Of a stretch of DNA of 64,000 nt, positions 46,754-56,580 are shown one piece after another. The stretch's first letter is position 1. Each line of letters begins with the position of its first letter. The stretch covers positions 124,001 to 188,000 of the forward strand of contig NZ_FSRU01000002.1 of NCBI RefSeq assembly GCF_900142845.1, given 5' to 3'. The position numbers and the translations under genes were made by a program. This stretch comes from Paraburkholderia phenazinium. GTDB lineage: Bacteria; Pseudomonadota; Gammaproteobacteria; Burkholderiales; Burkholderiaceae. The notes beneath the pieces were generated by a model. It saw only the letters and a program-made list of their open reading frames with translations. It did no database searches and had not been told where the DNA came from.

Positions 46754-47377
46754 ATGCGGATGAAGCGTGACGAGCTCGACGGCCCGCTGGAGTGGGACCC
46801 GGACAGCGTTGGGACGCCGTTGGCCCCGCCACGCGTGATCGACCTGAGCCTTGCCGGCAAGGGTAATTACGTGCGCCGCAAGAGCCGGCTGGTGGAGGCG
46901 GTCTGGTTCGTGGTCGAGGCGTGCGTGATCAACAACCGGCTGGTGCCGTTTTCCGCGCTGCGGGTCGCGCTATTGCGCGCGTTCGGCGCGCAGATCGGCA
47001 GCGGTTGCCGTTTCGTGCATCCGCTACGCGTGAAGGCGCCCTGGAATCTCGAGGTGGGCGCGAATTGCTGGTTCGGCGTGGACTCGTGGATCTATAACCA
47101 GGCGCCGATCCGGATCGGCAGCAACGTGTGCATCTCGCAAGGGGTCTTTCTCACCTCGGGGTCGCATGACGCGGCCGGCAATATGGATTTGCAGGTCGCG
47201 CCCATCGTGATCGAGGACGGCGTGTGGATCAGTTCGAAGTGCGTGGTTCAGAAGGGCGTGACGATCGGACGTTCCGCGGTCGTGACGCCGCTTTCGGTGG
47301 TGCACCGTTCACTGCCGGCGGCGGGCATCTACGGCGGTAATCCTTGCCGTTTCATTCGCCAGCGATTCAGTTCCTGA
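46754..47377 (+). CDS. wcaF: Hexapeptide-repeat acetyltransferase (WcaF-like)
   Basis: This ~207-residue left-handed beta-helix acyltransferase contains LLRAFGAQIGSGCRFVHPLR, then SWIYNQAPIRIGSNVCISQG, LTSGSHDAAG with the catalytic His, and SLPAAGIYGGNPCRFI. WcaF acetylates fucose in colanic acid synthesis, in line with the GDP-fucose genes here. The start is uncertain: 46754 or the ATG at 46760. Acetyl-CoA is the usual donor. Confidence 0.82.
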   Translation: MRMKRDELDGPLEWDPDSVGTPLAPPRVIDLSLAGKGNYVRRKSRLVEAVWFVVEACVINNRLVPFSALRVALLRAFGAQIGSGCRFVHPLRVKAPWNLEVGANCWFGVDSWIYNQAPIRIGSNVCISQGVFLTSGSHDAAGNMDLQVAPIVIEDGVWISSKCVVQKGVTIGRSAVVTPLSVVHRSLPAAGIYGGNPCRFIRQRFSS

Positions 47378-47498
47378 GGAACGGCGGCACGGCCTGGCGG
47401 GCCGCGCTGCGTTCTTGTCGTGCCGCATCTTGTAGCGTGACCGATGATAGATGAGCGTCGGTGAATGAGCAGTAGTACTAAAACGGGGAGGTTACGGG

Positions 47499-49247
47499 AT
47501 GTTTATCGATACCCGTAGTGTCGAGGAAGGAACGTGCGTAGGGACCACGGTCTGCATCATCGGTGCGGGCGCCGCGGGGATTACGCTGGCGCTCGAAATG
47601 GAACGGCTCGGCATCGATACCTGCGTGCTCGAAAGCGGCGGCTTCAAGCCCGATGAACAGACACGCGATCTGTACCGCGGCGAAAACGCCGGGCTGCCCT
47701 ATCAGTTCGCCGACGGCAGCCGCAGCCGCTATCTGGGCGGCAGCAGCAATTGCTGGGGCGGCTGGTGCCGCCCGCTCGACCCGCTGGATTTCGAAAAGCG
47801 CGACTGGGTCGCGCATAGCGGCTGGCCGTTCGGTCTCGACGAACTCATGCCGTTCTATGCGCGCACGCACGCCGTGCTCAAACTCGGCCCGAACAATTTC
47901 GACCCGCAGTTCTGGGAAACGGCGATCGGCCGGCCCGACGTGCGCCGTTTGCCGCTCGTAACCGGCAACGTCCGCGATACGGTGTCGCAATTCAGCCCGC
48001 CGGCGCGCTTCGGCAGGCTGTACCGCAAGGAACTGGAGAGCTCGCGGCGCATCAGCGTGTACCTGTATGCCAATGTGCTCAATATCGACACCGATAGCGC
48101 GGCGCGTACCGTAACGAAGGTCGACGTCGCGACGCTAAGCGGACGTCACATCAGCGTGCGCGCGAAACTGTTCGTGTTGGCAACCGGCGGCATCGAGAAC
48201 GCGCGCCTGCTGCTCGCCTCGAACCGGATCCGCCCGGCCGGCCTCGGCAACGGTCATGACCTCGTCGGCCGCTTCTATATGGATCATCCGCGGCTGATGT
48301 CGGCGGAGATCCAGTTTAGCCGCGCGTGGTCGCGCAACAAGCTCTACGACATCAAGTACCACTACCAGAATGCTGCCGTATCGGCGCACGGCACCCGCAT
48401 TGCCTCGCAGTTCGCGCTGACCGCGGAGCTGCTGCAGCGCGAGCGCTTGCTGAACGCGCGCGTGTGGTTCTTCTCGAGGTTCGCCGGCGAAGGCAGCAAG
48501 GCGGCCGAAGCGCTGATCCGCTGCAAGCAGGGGTTGTTGCACAAGGACCAGCCAGGCTGGAAGCTGGGGCGCGATCTCGTCACCATGGCCTCGCACCCAA
48601 CCGATACGGCGGGCTTTGCGCTGACGCGCATCCTGCATCCGCGCGCATTGATCAGGAGTGTCAAGTTGCAGGCCATCGTCGAAGCGGAGCCGAATCCCGA
48701 TAGCCGTGTGACGCTTTCGGAGCAGAAGGATCAGTTGGGCATGAACCGGGTGCGCGTCGCCTGGCAACTGACCTCGAACGTGCAGCGGACGTTCGACCGC
48801 ACCTTCGCGCTGATCGCGGAAGAGTTGCAGCGCAGCGGCGTGGCCGCAGTGAAGCTCGATGCGCCGATCGAGGGGCAACTCTGGCCCGTCGGCCTGGAGG
48901 GCACCTGGCATCATATGGGCACCACACGCATGCACGATTCGCCGGGCGAAGGGGTGGTGGACCGAAACTGCAAGGTGCATGGCATGACCAATCTGTTCAT
49001 TGCCGGCAGCTCGGTGTTTCCGACGGTGGGCGCCAATTTTCCGACCATTACCATCGTCGCGTTGACGCTGCGCCTGGCAGGCCACATCGCCGTCGAACTG
49101 AGTACGCCGCAAGCGATGCTCGTGAGCCAGCCCGGCCTCGACGATCCCCCCAGCGAGGTGGCCGCGCCTGCTCCGAGCGAACTGGCGTGGGCCGCCTCGA
49201 TCGCGCCTGCGCCGGGGAATGGTCTGCTATCACTCGGCAAGCAATGA
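47499..49247 (+). CDS. GMC-family FAD oxidoreductase
   Basis: This 582-residue flavoprotein has the FAD dinucleotide fold CIIGAGAAGITLALEMERLG near residue 13 and SRYLGGSSNCWGGWCRPLDP. The C-terminal GMC part has TWHHMGTTRMHDSP and NLFIAGSSVFPTVGANFPTI. Such enzymes oxidise sugar or alcohol hydroxyls; no signal peptide is seen. Its ribosome site (GGGGAGG) is strong, and the downstream glycosyltransferase overlaps it by 4 bases, so it is part of the polysaccharide operon. A role in modifying a sugar donor or lipid-linked sugar is inferred. Confidence 0.88.
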   Translation: MFIDTRSVEEGTCVGTTVCIIGAGAAGITLALEMERLGIDTCVLESGGFKPDEQTRDLYRGENAGLPYQFADGSRSRYLGGSSNCWGGWCRPLDPLDFEKRDWVAHSGWPFGLDELMPFYARTHAVLKLGPNNFDPQFWETAIGRPDVRRLPLVTGNVRDTVSQFSPPARFGRLYRKELESSRRISVYLYANVLNIDTDSAARTVTKVDVATLSGRHISVRAKLFVLATGGIENARLLLASNRIRPAGLGNGHDLVGRFYMDHPRLMSAEIQFSRAWSRNKLYDIKYHYQNAAVSAHGTRIASQFALTAELLQRERLLNARVWFFSRFAGEGSKAAEALIRCKQGLLHKDQPGWKLGRDLVTMASHPTDTAGFALTRILHPRALIRSVKLQAIVEAEPNPDSRVTLSEQKDQLGMNRVRVAWQLTSNVQRTFDRTFALIAEELQRSGVAAVKLDAPIEGQLWPVGLEGTWHHMGTTRMHDSPGEGVVDRNCKVHGMTNLFIAGSSVFPTVGANFPTITIVALTLRLAGHIAVELSTPQAMLVSQPGLDDPPSEVAAPAPSELAWAASIAPAPGNGLLSLGKQ

Positions 49248-50449
49248 CGGCAATGAAAATTCTTCATTTACTTGCTTCGCTCGATCCGCGCGCCGGCGGC
49301 CCCGCGGAAGGCGTGCGGCAGGGCGGCGCGATGTTGCGGGCCATGGGGCATCAGGTCGAGGTGCTGACGTTGGACGGCGCCGACGCGCCGTTCCTGCAGG
49401 ACTTTCCATTGCCGTTGCATGTGTTGGGGCCGACGCGCAGCACGTACGCCTATTCTGCGCAACTCGTGCCCTGGCTGCGGCAGCACGCGCCGGAGTTCGA
49501 CGCGGTGATCGTCAACGGACTCTGGCAGTACCACAGCTTCGGCACCTGGCGCGCGCTGCGCAATCTCGAGGTGCCGTACTACGTGTACGTGCACGGCATG
49601 CTCGACCCGTGGTTCAAACGGACCTATGCGTTGAAGCATCTGAAGAAATGGCTGTACTGGCCGTGGGCGGACTATCGCGTGCTGCGCGATGCCCGCGCCG
49701 TGCTGTACACCACCGAGGACGAACGTCTCGCGGCGCATGAGTCGTTCTGGCTCTACCGCGCGACCGAAGCCGTCTCGACATATGGCACGAGTGCGCCGCC
49801 GCGCAACGACGACGAACTGCGTGAAGCATTTCTGTCGGCGTACCCGCACTTGCGCGGCAAGCGCGTGATCCTGTTTCTCGGCCGGGTCCACGAAAAGAAG
49901 GGCTGCGATCTGCTGATCCGGGCCTTTGCGAAGGTCGCGGCGCTCGACGCCGAGGTTCATCTCGTCATGGCCGGCCCCGACAGCAACGGTTGGCTTGCGG
50001 CCTTGCGCGAGCAAACGGAACAACTGGGTCTGGCCGCGCGCGTCACCTGGACCGGCATGCTGCAGGGACCGCTCAAGTGGGGCGCCTTCTATGCGAGCGA
50101 GGCTTTCGCGCTGCCGTCGCATCAGGAGAATTTCGGCGTTGCGGTGGCCGAGGCGCTGGCGTGCGGCGTGCCCGCGCTGATCTCGGACAAGGTGAACATC
50201 TGGCGCGAGATCGCCGCCGACGGCGCCGGCTTCGTGGCGCCGGATACGGTCGAAGGCACCGAGCAGAATTTGCGGCGCTGGCTTGCGCTCGATGCCGGCG
50301 CGCGGGCCCACATGGGCGCGCGGGCGCGGGCGCTGTTCAAGGCGCGCTTCACCGTCGAAGCCATGGCGCGCGATCTGTTGAACGTGCTGGAAGGCGAAGC
50401 CTTCGCGCTGCCAGCAGGGCTCGACACTTCCGCTGCGCGCCGGGCGTAA
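49244..50449 (+). CDS. GT4-family glycosyltransferase
   Basis: This ~401-residue GT-B transferase has N-terminal ILHLLASLDPRAGGPAEGVR, a VHGMLDPWF segment, LFLGRVHEKKGCDLLIRAFA in the donor domain and LPSHQENFGVAVAEALACGV with the EX7E motif. It starts by ATGA overlap with the GMC oxidoreductase gene, so the two are translated together. Sugar specificity is unknown. Confidence 0.9.
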   Translation: MTAMKILHLLASLDPRAGGPAEGVRQGGAMLRAMGHQVEVLTLDGADAPFLQDFPLPLHVLGPTRSTYAYSAQLVPWLRQHAPEFDAVIVNGLWQYHSFGTWRALRNLEVPYYVYVHGMLDPWFKRTYALKHLKKWLYWPWADYRVLRDARAVLYTTEDERLAAHESFWLYRATEAVSTYGTSAPPRNDDELREAFLSAYPHLRGKRVILFLGRVHEKKGCDLLIRAFAKVAALDAEVHLVMAGPDSNGWLAALREQTEQLGLAARVTWTGMLQGPLKWGAFYASEAFALPSHQENFGVAVAEALACGVPALISDKVNIWREIAADGAGFVAPDTVEGTEQNLRRWLALDAGARAHMGARARALFKARFTVEAMARDLLNVLEGEAFALPAGLDTSAARRA

Positions 50450-50512
50450 CGATGAGCAACGGGACACGAGGCACCGCATGAACCACACGTTCCATCGGCC
50501 GGGGCTGCAGGC

Positions 50513-51658
50513 ATGAGATCGACCTCACGCGAGCCGCGCAGCGCCTTACCCGCGCTCACCAGCATCCGCTTTTTCGCGGCGTTGTGGGTGGTGGTGTCGC
50601 ATCTGGCGGTGATGGGCTACGTGAATTTCTCGGCGCCGGTGCGCTGGGTGGCGGGCGACAGCCGCCCGGCGGTGACGTTCTTCTTCGTGCTGTCGGGCTT
50701 CATCCTCGCGCACAACTACGGCGACGGCCTCGATGGCGAGGGGATGCGGCGCTTTTACGTGGCGCGCTTCGCGCGGATCTATCCGATGCTGGTGTTCTCG
50801 CTGTTGCTGGCGGCGCCGGTGACCGCCATCCTGCTGATCTCGGACGACCACGCGCACCTGTTCGAATGGTACGGGCTGCCTGGCAATCCTGCTCTGCCGC
50901 TGATTGCCAGCCTGCTGGCGCAACTGCTTTGCCTGACCGCCTGGCTGCCGTTTGCCGCGCTCAATCAGCCCTGGGATGGGCCGACCTGGAGCATTTCGTG
51001 CGAGGCCTTTTTCTACCTGGCGTTTCCGCTGCTGGTGGCCTTCGTCAAACGGATCACGCCGGCTCAACGCGGCCTGCTGCTGCTTGCCGGGTTCTGCGCC
51101 CAAGGGTTGTGGATCGCCGCGCTGCCGCATTTGCTGCCGCCTTCGCGCAGCGGCTTTCTGACCTCGCAGTTTCCGCCTACTCATCTGTTCGAGTTCGTAC
51201 TGGGTATTGCCGCGCAGTGCTATTGCCGCGAGTTGCAGCGTGGTGGGCGGCGGTACGATCGCGAGGCGCTGCGGGCGTCGCTGCTGGCGGTGCTGGGGAT
51301 CGGCGTACTGTCGGTGTGGCGTCCGCTCGCGCCGGCCTACTATCTGCTGTCGCCGTGTTTTGCGCTGCTGGTGGGCGGCATTGCCATGCAGAAACGGCCC
51401 GCCTGGGGGCTGCTGGGCCTGCGGCCGATGGTCGTGCTGGGCGAGGCGAGTTTCTCGCTTTACCTCATCCACGTCCCGCTGATTCATCTGGCCGAACTCG
51501 CCGGCATCGGCCCGCGCGGCGCGCTTGCACTGCTGGCCGGCATGGTGGGCTTGAGCGTGATTCTCTTCTTCGCCATCGAGCGGCCCATGCGGACGGCGAT
51601 CCTGCGGCGTTACGGGCAACGCGCGAGCGCCGCGCCCAGTCCGGCTATTACCGCATGA
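50513..51658 (+). CDS. Acyltransferase-3 family membrane protein
   Basis: This ~381-residue integral membrane O-acyltransferase has about ten hydrophobic helices. The N terminus has LTSIRFFAALWVVVSHLAVM with the conserved His and the family RFFxALxVxxxH pattern. FFFVLSGFILAHNYG and the C-terminal FSLYLIHVPLIHLAELAGIG also fit. It would acetylate or otherwise acylate sugars of the polymer, using donor on the cytoplasmic side. First of three such genes in the locus. Confidence 0.88.
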   Translation: MRSTSREPRSALPALTSIRFFAALWVVVSHLAVMGYVNFSAPVRWVAGDSRPAVTFFFVLSGFILAHNYGDGLDGEGMRRFYVARFARIYPMLVFSLLLAAPVTAILLISDDHAHLFEWYGLPGNPALPLIASLLAQLLCLTAWLPFAALNQPWDGPTWSISCEAFFYLAFPLLVAFVKRITPAQRGLLLLAGFCAQGLWIAALPHLLPPSRSGFLTSQFPPTHLFEFVLGIAAQCYCRELQRGGRRYDREALRASLLAVLGIGVLSVWRPLAPAYYLLSPCFALLVGGIAMQKRPAWGLLGLRPMVVLGEASFSLYLIHVPLIHLAELAGIGPRGALALLAGMVGLSVILFFAIERPMRTAILRRYGQRASAAPSPAITA

Positions 51659-51750
51659 TTACGGCGTTTGCGGCCGGCTGACGGACCGCTTTGCGGGCCG
51701 GGCCCACGGCCATGCAGCCATGCAGCCCCACACCCACACACCCGCACGCA

Positions 51751-52443
51751 CTACGGCAGCGCACGCCGCTGGCAGATCATGAAGTACTGCGAACTCATCC
51801 ACCAGGGCAACCAGTCAAGCGGGCTGCGAAACACCTGCTCGACCATGAACTGTGTGCTGACGAGCGAGCGCAACTCCCGGAAATCGAAGCCCTTGTGCGT
51901 GATGCGGGGATTCTCGGGCCGTGAGATCCTGAGCCCTGCCACGGAGCGCAATACTTCACCCGCCGAATAGCCGACGCGAATGTCCCGGCCGCGGATCGCC
52001 CAGTTCACGAGCTTCGGAATGACCGAGGCGCCGTACATGATCGGCACGGAGATGATCAGCACGCCGTCTTCGTGGAGGATCTGCGCGGCGTTATTCAGCA
52101 GCGTGTCGAGTTCGTTCGGGTAAAGGTGCTCGCAGACTTCCAGCACCGTCAGGATGTCGACGGAGCCCGGCGCCAGGTCCTCGAGGCGTACCTCGTAGCG
52201 AATCTCGGGATAGGCCGGCTGCATATATGGATCGAGGCCGATCAGGCGCAGGTCCGGGCGAATCTGCCCCAACGTATGCAGGAAGAGTCCGGGACCCGAG
52301 CCGAAATCGACCACGGTCGCATCGGGAGCGCAAAAGCGTTCGACCAGTTTCAAGGCGAGGGCGATGCGGGCCCGGTGTGCGTAGCGTGCCAGCGGGTTGG
52401 CCGATTCGACGGTCTGGCTGGCATAAGAGATATTTCTCATCAT
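51751..52443 (-). CDS. SAM-dependent class I methyltransferase
   Basis: This 230-residue methyltransferase has the SAM motif I VVDFGSGPGLFLHTLG near residue 44, then LIGLDPY, DILTVLEVCEHLYPNELDTL and GVLIISVPIMYG. It is of the UbiE/Methyltransf_11-like sugar or lipid type. It lies on the strand opposite the preceding acyltransferase. The 90 bases between them contain a C/A-rich low-complexity stretch near 51712-51755. Substrate unknown; methylation of a sugar or of the growing unit is possible. Confidence 0.85.
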   Translation of the reverse strand: MMRNISYASQTVESANPLARYAHRARIALALKLVERFCAPDATVVDFGSGPGLFLHTLGQIRPDLRLIGLDPYMQPAYPEIRYEVRLEDLAPGSVDILTVLEVCEHLYPNELDTLLNNAAQILHEDGVLIISVPIMYGASVIPKLVNWAIRGRDIRVGYSAGEVLRSVAGLRISRPENPRITHKGFDFRELRSLVSTQFMVEQVFRSPLDWLPWWMSSQYFMICQRRALP

Positions 52444-52505
52444 GATCTCCCGATTGTTCTCTGTTCTGGTTTGGTTATTGGGGCGGCGGCGGACGTTTTA
52501 GGTGC

Positions 52506-53717
52506 TTAGTACTCCGTCGCTGACTGCGCCCGGTGGCTCGCGGCTGCCGGTGGAGGGGAGACGGGAAGAGAAGCGGGAAGAGGGCGTGCGGCTTGCCGGC
52601 GCCCGATCAGCCGCCGCCGTGCCCAGCGCGAAACGGGCTGCTCGATTTCGCGCGCCGTGACGAGCGCGGCCGCATGCGCGAGCAGCAGGACGACGACCGC
52701 ACCGAGCGCAAACGTGGCGACCGGGTAGTGTCGCGCGACATCCGACAACGGCGTCTTCAACGCCATGCGCACGGCAAAGATCGCCAGAAAGTGCCAGATG
52801 TAGATGCCATAGCTGTTCTGGCCGATACGCAGCACGACGGGCGCCAGCAGCATGCGGGCCGGCACGCCGCACAGGGCGACCAGCAACGCGGCGGACGCGA
52901 ACGCCACAAGCACCGGCACGGCGGCAAACGCCTCCATGCCGATGGCGGCGACCAGCAGCGCACCGAAGCCGGCGAGGGCGGCTGCCGCCGCGACGGTTGT
53001 CAGGCGCGACGCCCGTTGAGCCCCCGACAGCAGCGGCTTGTAAAGATGCCAGAGCCAGAAGCCGACGATGAAGCACGGCAACTGGGTGGGCGGCCAGTAG
53101 TAGAGAAAGGTATTGTTCGGCACTGTGCAGCCCGCGTGGCCGAGACACGCTCCGGCGTAGAGGAAGACGCTACAGAGGAGCGCCGTGCCGACAGTGATGG
53201 CCCACAATCCTGAGCGTGTTTTCGCGGCGAAGAACAGCAGCGGCGCGAGCGCATAGAAGAACATTTCGATGCCGATCGACCAGCCGCCCGGCACGACGCT
53301 GTTGACGGCGGACGGCACCCACGCATGGATGAACAGCAGGTTCGCCACGACATCCGTCAGGTGATGAGGGGCGAGCACCTGGGCGTGAGCGAAGCGCGTC
53401 CCCAGCAGGTCGAGGATGCCGTACACGGCGACGCCGATGTAGTAGAGCGGCGCAATGCGAAAGAAACGCTTGATGTAAAACATGCGCACGGCTTCGCGCG
53501 TGCTGGCCGTCTGCTGCCCGGCATCTTCGAGCGTCTTGCAGATCGTGATCGCGCTGATGACGAAGAACAGTTGCACGCCGTATTGGCCGTACTCCGTTAC
53601 GTGTTGCAGCGTGACAGGCAGGTTCGGCAGGAACAACGCCAGATGTATTGCGATGACGCCGGTAATGGCCAAAGCGCGACCCACGTCGAGGATCGCAAAT
53701 CGCTGACTGGCGCTCAT
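52506..53717 (-). CDS. Acyltransferase-3 family membrane protein
   Basis: This ~403-residue membrane O-acyltransferase contains ILDVGRALAITGVIAIHLAL (conserved Arg and His), QLFFVISAITICKTLED, FYIKRFFRIAPLYYIGV and IGQNSYGIYIWHFLAIFAVR. The ATG at 53717 has a GGAGGGA site. Same strand as the methyltransferase gene, which follows it by 62 bases. Probably another modification enzyme of the polymer. Confidence 0.87.
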   Translation of the reverse strand: MSASQRFAILDVGRALAITGVIAIHLALFLPNLPVTLQHVTEYGQYGVQLFFVISAITICKTLEDAGQQTASTREAVRMFYIKRFFRIAPLYYIGVAVYGILDLLGTRFAHAQVLAPHHLTDVVANLLFIHAWVPSAVNSVVPGGWSIGIEMFFYALAPLLFFAAKTRSGLWAITVGTALLCSVFLYAGACLGHAGCTVPNNTFLYYWPPTQLPCFIVGFWLWHLYKPLLSGAQRASRLTTVAAAAALAGFGALLVAAIGMEAFAAVPVLVAFASAALLVALCGVPARMLLAPVVLRIGQNSYGIYIWHFLAIFAVRMALKTPLSDVARHYPVATFALGAVVVLLLAHAAALVTAREIEQPVSRWARRRLIGRRQAARPLPASLPVSPPPAAASHRAQSATEY

Positions 53718-54003
53718 CGACTCCCTCCAGAGAACTGCTTTTTTGGGGCACTCCGCGCTGGGACGCCAGCATCTGGCTGCGAAGCAGCTTGCCGCCCCTA
53801 ACGCCTGCTGTCGGTCCACCCGGAACCCTTGGCTCCACAGTACCCGCGCCCTTTATTGCTTTTCCGCCATAGCGGCACGTTTTTCCGACAGATTGCTTGC
53901 AGAAGGCTCAGTTTCTTACCGACGAACACTAGGCTGTACACGCCGCGTACGAACCCCATTGAAATGCAGCCGGTACTATCGGTCCATACGAACAGGGGGC
54001 GCT

Positions 54004-55137
54004 GTGAAAACCAACTACGCCGAATTGCATTCGCTCCGCGGCATCGCCGCGCTGATCGTTGTCAGCACCCATTTCCTGATCATCCTGCCGCAGTTCTATA
54101 GCGGCGTCACCTTGCACAGCGGCTGGCTTTCGGTACTCCTGAAATACACGCCGTTCCACTTCCTGCTCGGCGGACACGGCTCCGTGGTCCTGTTCTTCGC
54201 GTTGAGCGGATTTGTCCTCGCGCAGGCGTTTCTGGGCGGTAAGAAGGTGTCCTACGGGACCTATCTGATCCGGCGCGTCCTGCGCATCATGCCGGCCTAC
54301 TGGATTGCGATCCTCGCGGCATGCGCGCTCGCGAGCATCGTGCCGGGCTATAGCGACGCCAGACTGAGCGACTGGTATCGCGGCGTCGCGAATCAGCCGC
54401 TGCCCACACTCGACGTCGTGCTGGGCCACCTGTTATTGATCGGACAGTTCGACACCGAACGGGTCAATCCGGTGGTCTGGTCGCTGGTGCACGAGATGCG
54501 CATCTCCATCATCTTCCCGTTTCTGGCGATGTTCGCGGCGCGCCGTCCACCGAAATTCGTGCTGCTCGTGACGGCGCTGGCCGTGCCGCTGTCGATCGCG
54601 CTGCAGTTCCTGTCGGCGAGCTTCGGGGCGACGCTCGAATACGTCCCGGTGTTCATGTTCGGCATTCTGCTGGCGATGCATCTGCCGGCCTGTTCCGCAT
54701 GGTTTCTCGCGAAGTCCGGCCTGTTCAGGATCGGCTCCGCGGTGGCCGCCTTCCTGCTCATCTACTACGTGCGCACCAACGAAGCGACGCCGATGTGGAT
54801 CAGCAGCATCCTCGAGTACTTCCAGGGGGCTGCCGCCACGCTGCTGATGCTGGTCGCGATCAGCTCGGCGCGCACCGGCCGCGTGCTCAAACACAGTGTG
54901 GCGCGCTTCTTCGGCGATATCTCGTACAGCCTGTATCTGTGGCACGTGCCGGTCCTGATCGCCACCATCAAGCTGCTGGGAGCGTCGTCGTTGCCGCTCG
55001 CCGTCGTGATGCTGATCGGCCTGAGCCTCGCGGTGCTGGTGTCGCTGCTGAGCTTCCGTCTGATCGAACGGCCCTTCATGGCGCTCGGCAAGGCGCTCAC
55101 TTCAAAGCGCAGCAAGCTCGTTGTGTCGTCTACCTGA
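54004..55137 (+). CDS. Acyltransferase-3 family membrane protein
   Basis: This ~377-residue protein has ELHSLRGIAALIVVSTHFLI, VLFFALSGFVLAQAFLGGKK, the RRVLRIMPAYWIAIL motif, VVWSLVHEMRISIIFPFLAM and ISYSLYLWHVPVLIATIKLL, all standard for the family. The GTG at 54004 has a GGGGG site; upstream in-frame codons to 53743 are not protein-like. It is divergent from the acyltransferase on its left, with 286 bases between them that must hold both promoters. Confidence 0.87.
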   Translation: MKTNYAELHSLRGIAALIVVSTHFLIILPQFYSGVTLHSGWLSVLLKYTPFHFLLGGHGSVVLFFALSGFVLAQAFLGGKKVSYGTYLIRRVLRIMPAYWIAILAACALASIVPGYSDARLSDWYRGVANQPLPTLDVVLGHLLLIGQFDTERVNPVVWSLVHEMRISIIFPFLAMFAARRPPKFVLLVTALAVPLSIALQFLSASFGATLEYVPVFMFGILLAMHLPACSAWFLAKSGLFRIGSAVAAFLLIYYVRTNEATPMWISSILEYFQGAAATLLMLVAISSARTGRVLKHSVARFFGDISYSLYLWHVPVLIATIKLLGASSLPLAVVMLIGLSLAVLVSLLSFRLIERPFMALGKALTSKRSKLVVSST

Positions 55138-55234
55138 TGGCGGGCACTTCGTCGCGCATGCGTCAGGCACGGCGTTTGGGTCTACTTATTTTTGCGTGGG
55201 ATGGTTAGCCGGAACCAGGCGTGCACTCCGCAAG

Positions 55235-56446
55235 CTAGGAGATCGCAAGCTGCAGCGTTTTCTTGAACTGGCTGAGCGTGTTTTGCGCCAGCATATGACC
55301 GGCGGGCGCGCCCGGCAACGCGTGCACGGTGGCGCCCTGGGCGCCGTCCGGGAACAGTTGATCGAGCGCCGCGTTGATGGCGGTAGCCGACAGCTCGTCG
55401 AGCACCGGACCCAGTTCGCCGTTGCGGCAGAACCAGCCGATCAGGCCATCCGAAGTCGCAATGACCGGCTTGTTGAAGCGGTAAGCCTGCACCAGCACAC
55501 CGCTCATGCCGTAGTGTCCCTTGTAGCCGAGCCATACCGCGTCGCAGGCGGAAAACAGGTCGCGTTCGAGATCGTCGGGAATGAAGCGGTCCAGAATCAC
55601 GGGAGGTTGCGTCAACGCGCTTGTGACGCTGTGCAGGTAGGCGCGCGTGTCGGCGTCCTGCTCGCCGGCAATGAGGAGGCGCACCGGGTCCTGCCGTTCG
55701 GTCAGCGCGTCGATCAGTTCGTGAATCCCTTTGCGTCCGGTGATGGCGCCATACACCAGCAGATAGCGGCCGCTTTCGAGCTGCAGGCGCCGGCGCGCTT
55801 CGGCGGGGTCGCTCGCGAGGGTGTCGGGAAACGGATCGGCGAGATACAGCACGGCCGCGCCGCCGAGCGCCGCGCCACGCTGCTCCGCGGCGCCGGTGTA
55901 CCAGTCGCGCAAGGTCGGGTCGATGGACAGCAGCGTCTTCATGCCGGAGGCGCGCAGCGCGCGGCGAAACAGGGCCGCCTTGAGCGTATTGACGAGCGGC
56001 CGGCGCGGAGCGCGCACGCCGACCTGGCTGTGATGAAACGACGCCCGCATGGTGATGCCGATCCACGGGGTCGCGCCGAACGGCGAGCCGAAAAAGGGCA
56101 GCGCGTAGAAGAAGTAATCGACGTAGGGGACGATCACGAGCGCTACGCCGTACTCGCGGCTGACGCTGCGGTACAGGTGCTGGAAATCGCGCAGAAAGCG
56201 CACGTAGCTCACCGAGCCGAGGCGGCCATGACTCGCCTGCGCGGGCGGATCGACAAAGGCGATCCGCAGGCTGGCGTCGTCGGCCGCGGCGAGCCGTTGC
56301 GCTAGCGGGTGCGTCGCATTCGCCGAGGCGGTCACGATCACGCAGCGGTAGCCGGCTTCGATGCACGCAGCCGCGGCCCATTCGGCGTAGCGCCAGCGAT
56401 GTCCGGAGAACTCGGGTTCGATAACCAGGACGGTGTCGTTTGTCAT
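55235..56446 (-). CDS. GT4-like glycosyltransferase
   Basis: This 403-residue GT-B transferase begins with VLVIEPEFSGHRWRYAEWAA, a pattern seen in polysaccharide GTs. The donor domain has LLVYGAITGRKGIHELIDAL and an acceptor-side WLGYKGHYGMSGVLVQAYRF. It is on the minus strand and convergent with the acyltransferase at 54004. Sugar specificity is unknown. Confidence 0.85.
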   Translation of the reverse strand: MTNDTVLVIEPEFSGHRWRYAEWAAAACIEAGYRCVIVTASANATHPLAQRLAAADDASLRIAFVDPPAQASHGRLGSVSYVRFLRDFQHLYRSVSREYGVALVIVPYVDYFFYALPFFGSPFGATPWIGITMRASFHHSQVGVRAPRRPLVNTLKAALFRRALRASGMKTLLSIDPTLRDWYTGAAEQRGAALGGAAVLYLADPFPDTLASDPAEARRRLQLESGRYLLVYGAITGRKGIHELIDALTERQDPVRLLIAGEQDADTRAYLHSVTSALTQPPVILDRFIPDDLERDLFSACDAVWLGYKGHYGMSGVLVQAYRFNKPVIATSDGLIGWFCRNGELGPVLDELSATAINAALDQLFPDGAQGATVHALPGAPAGHMLAQNTLSQFKKTLQLAIS

Positions 56447-56580
56447 CTCCCCACGGTAGCGAAAAACATGGCCGCGGGCCCGCGCGGGGCCGATATCGGC
56501 TATGAGATGGCGGTCCCCGCATAAACAGCCGCGTTACCGTGTCAGGCAATGGTTGGCTCATGCAAGCAGGGGAGGCTTCA

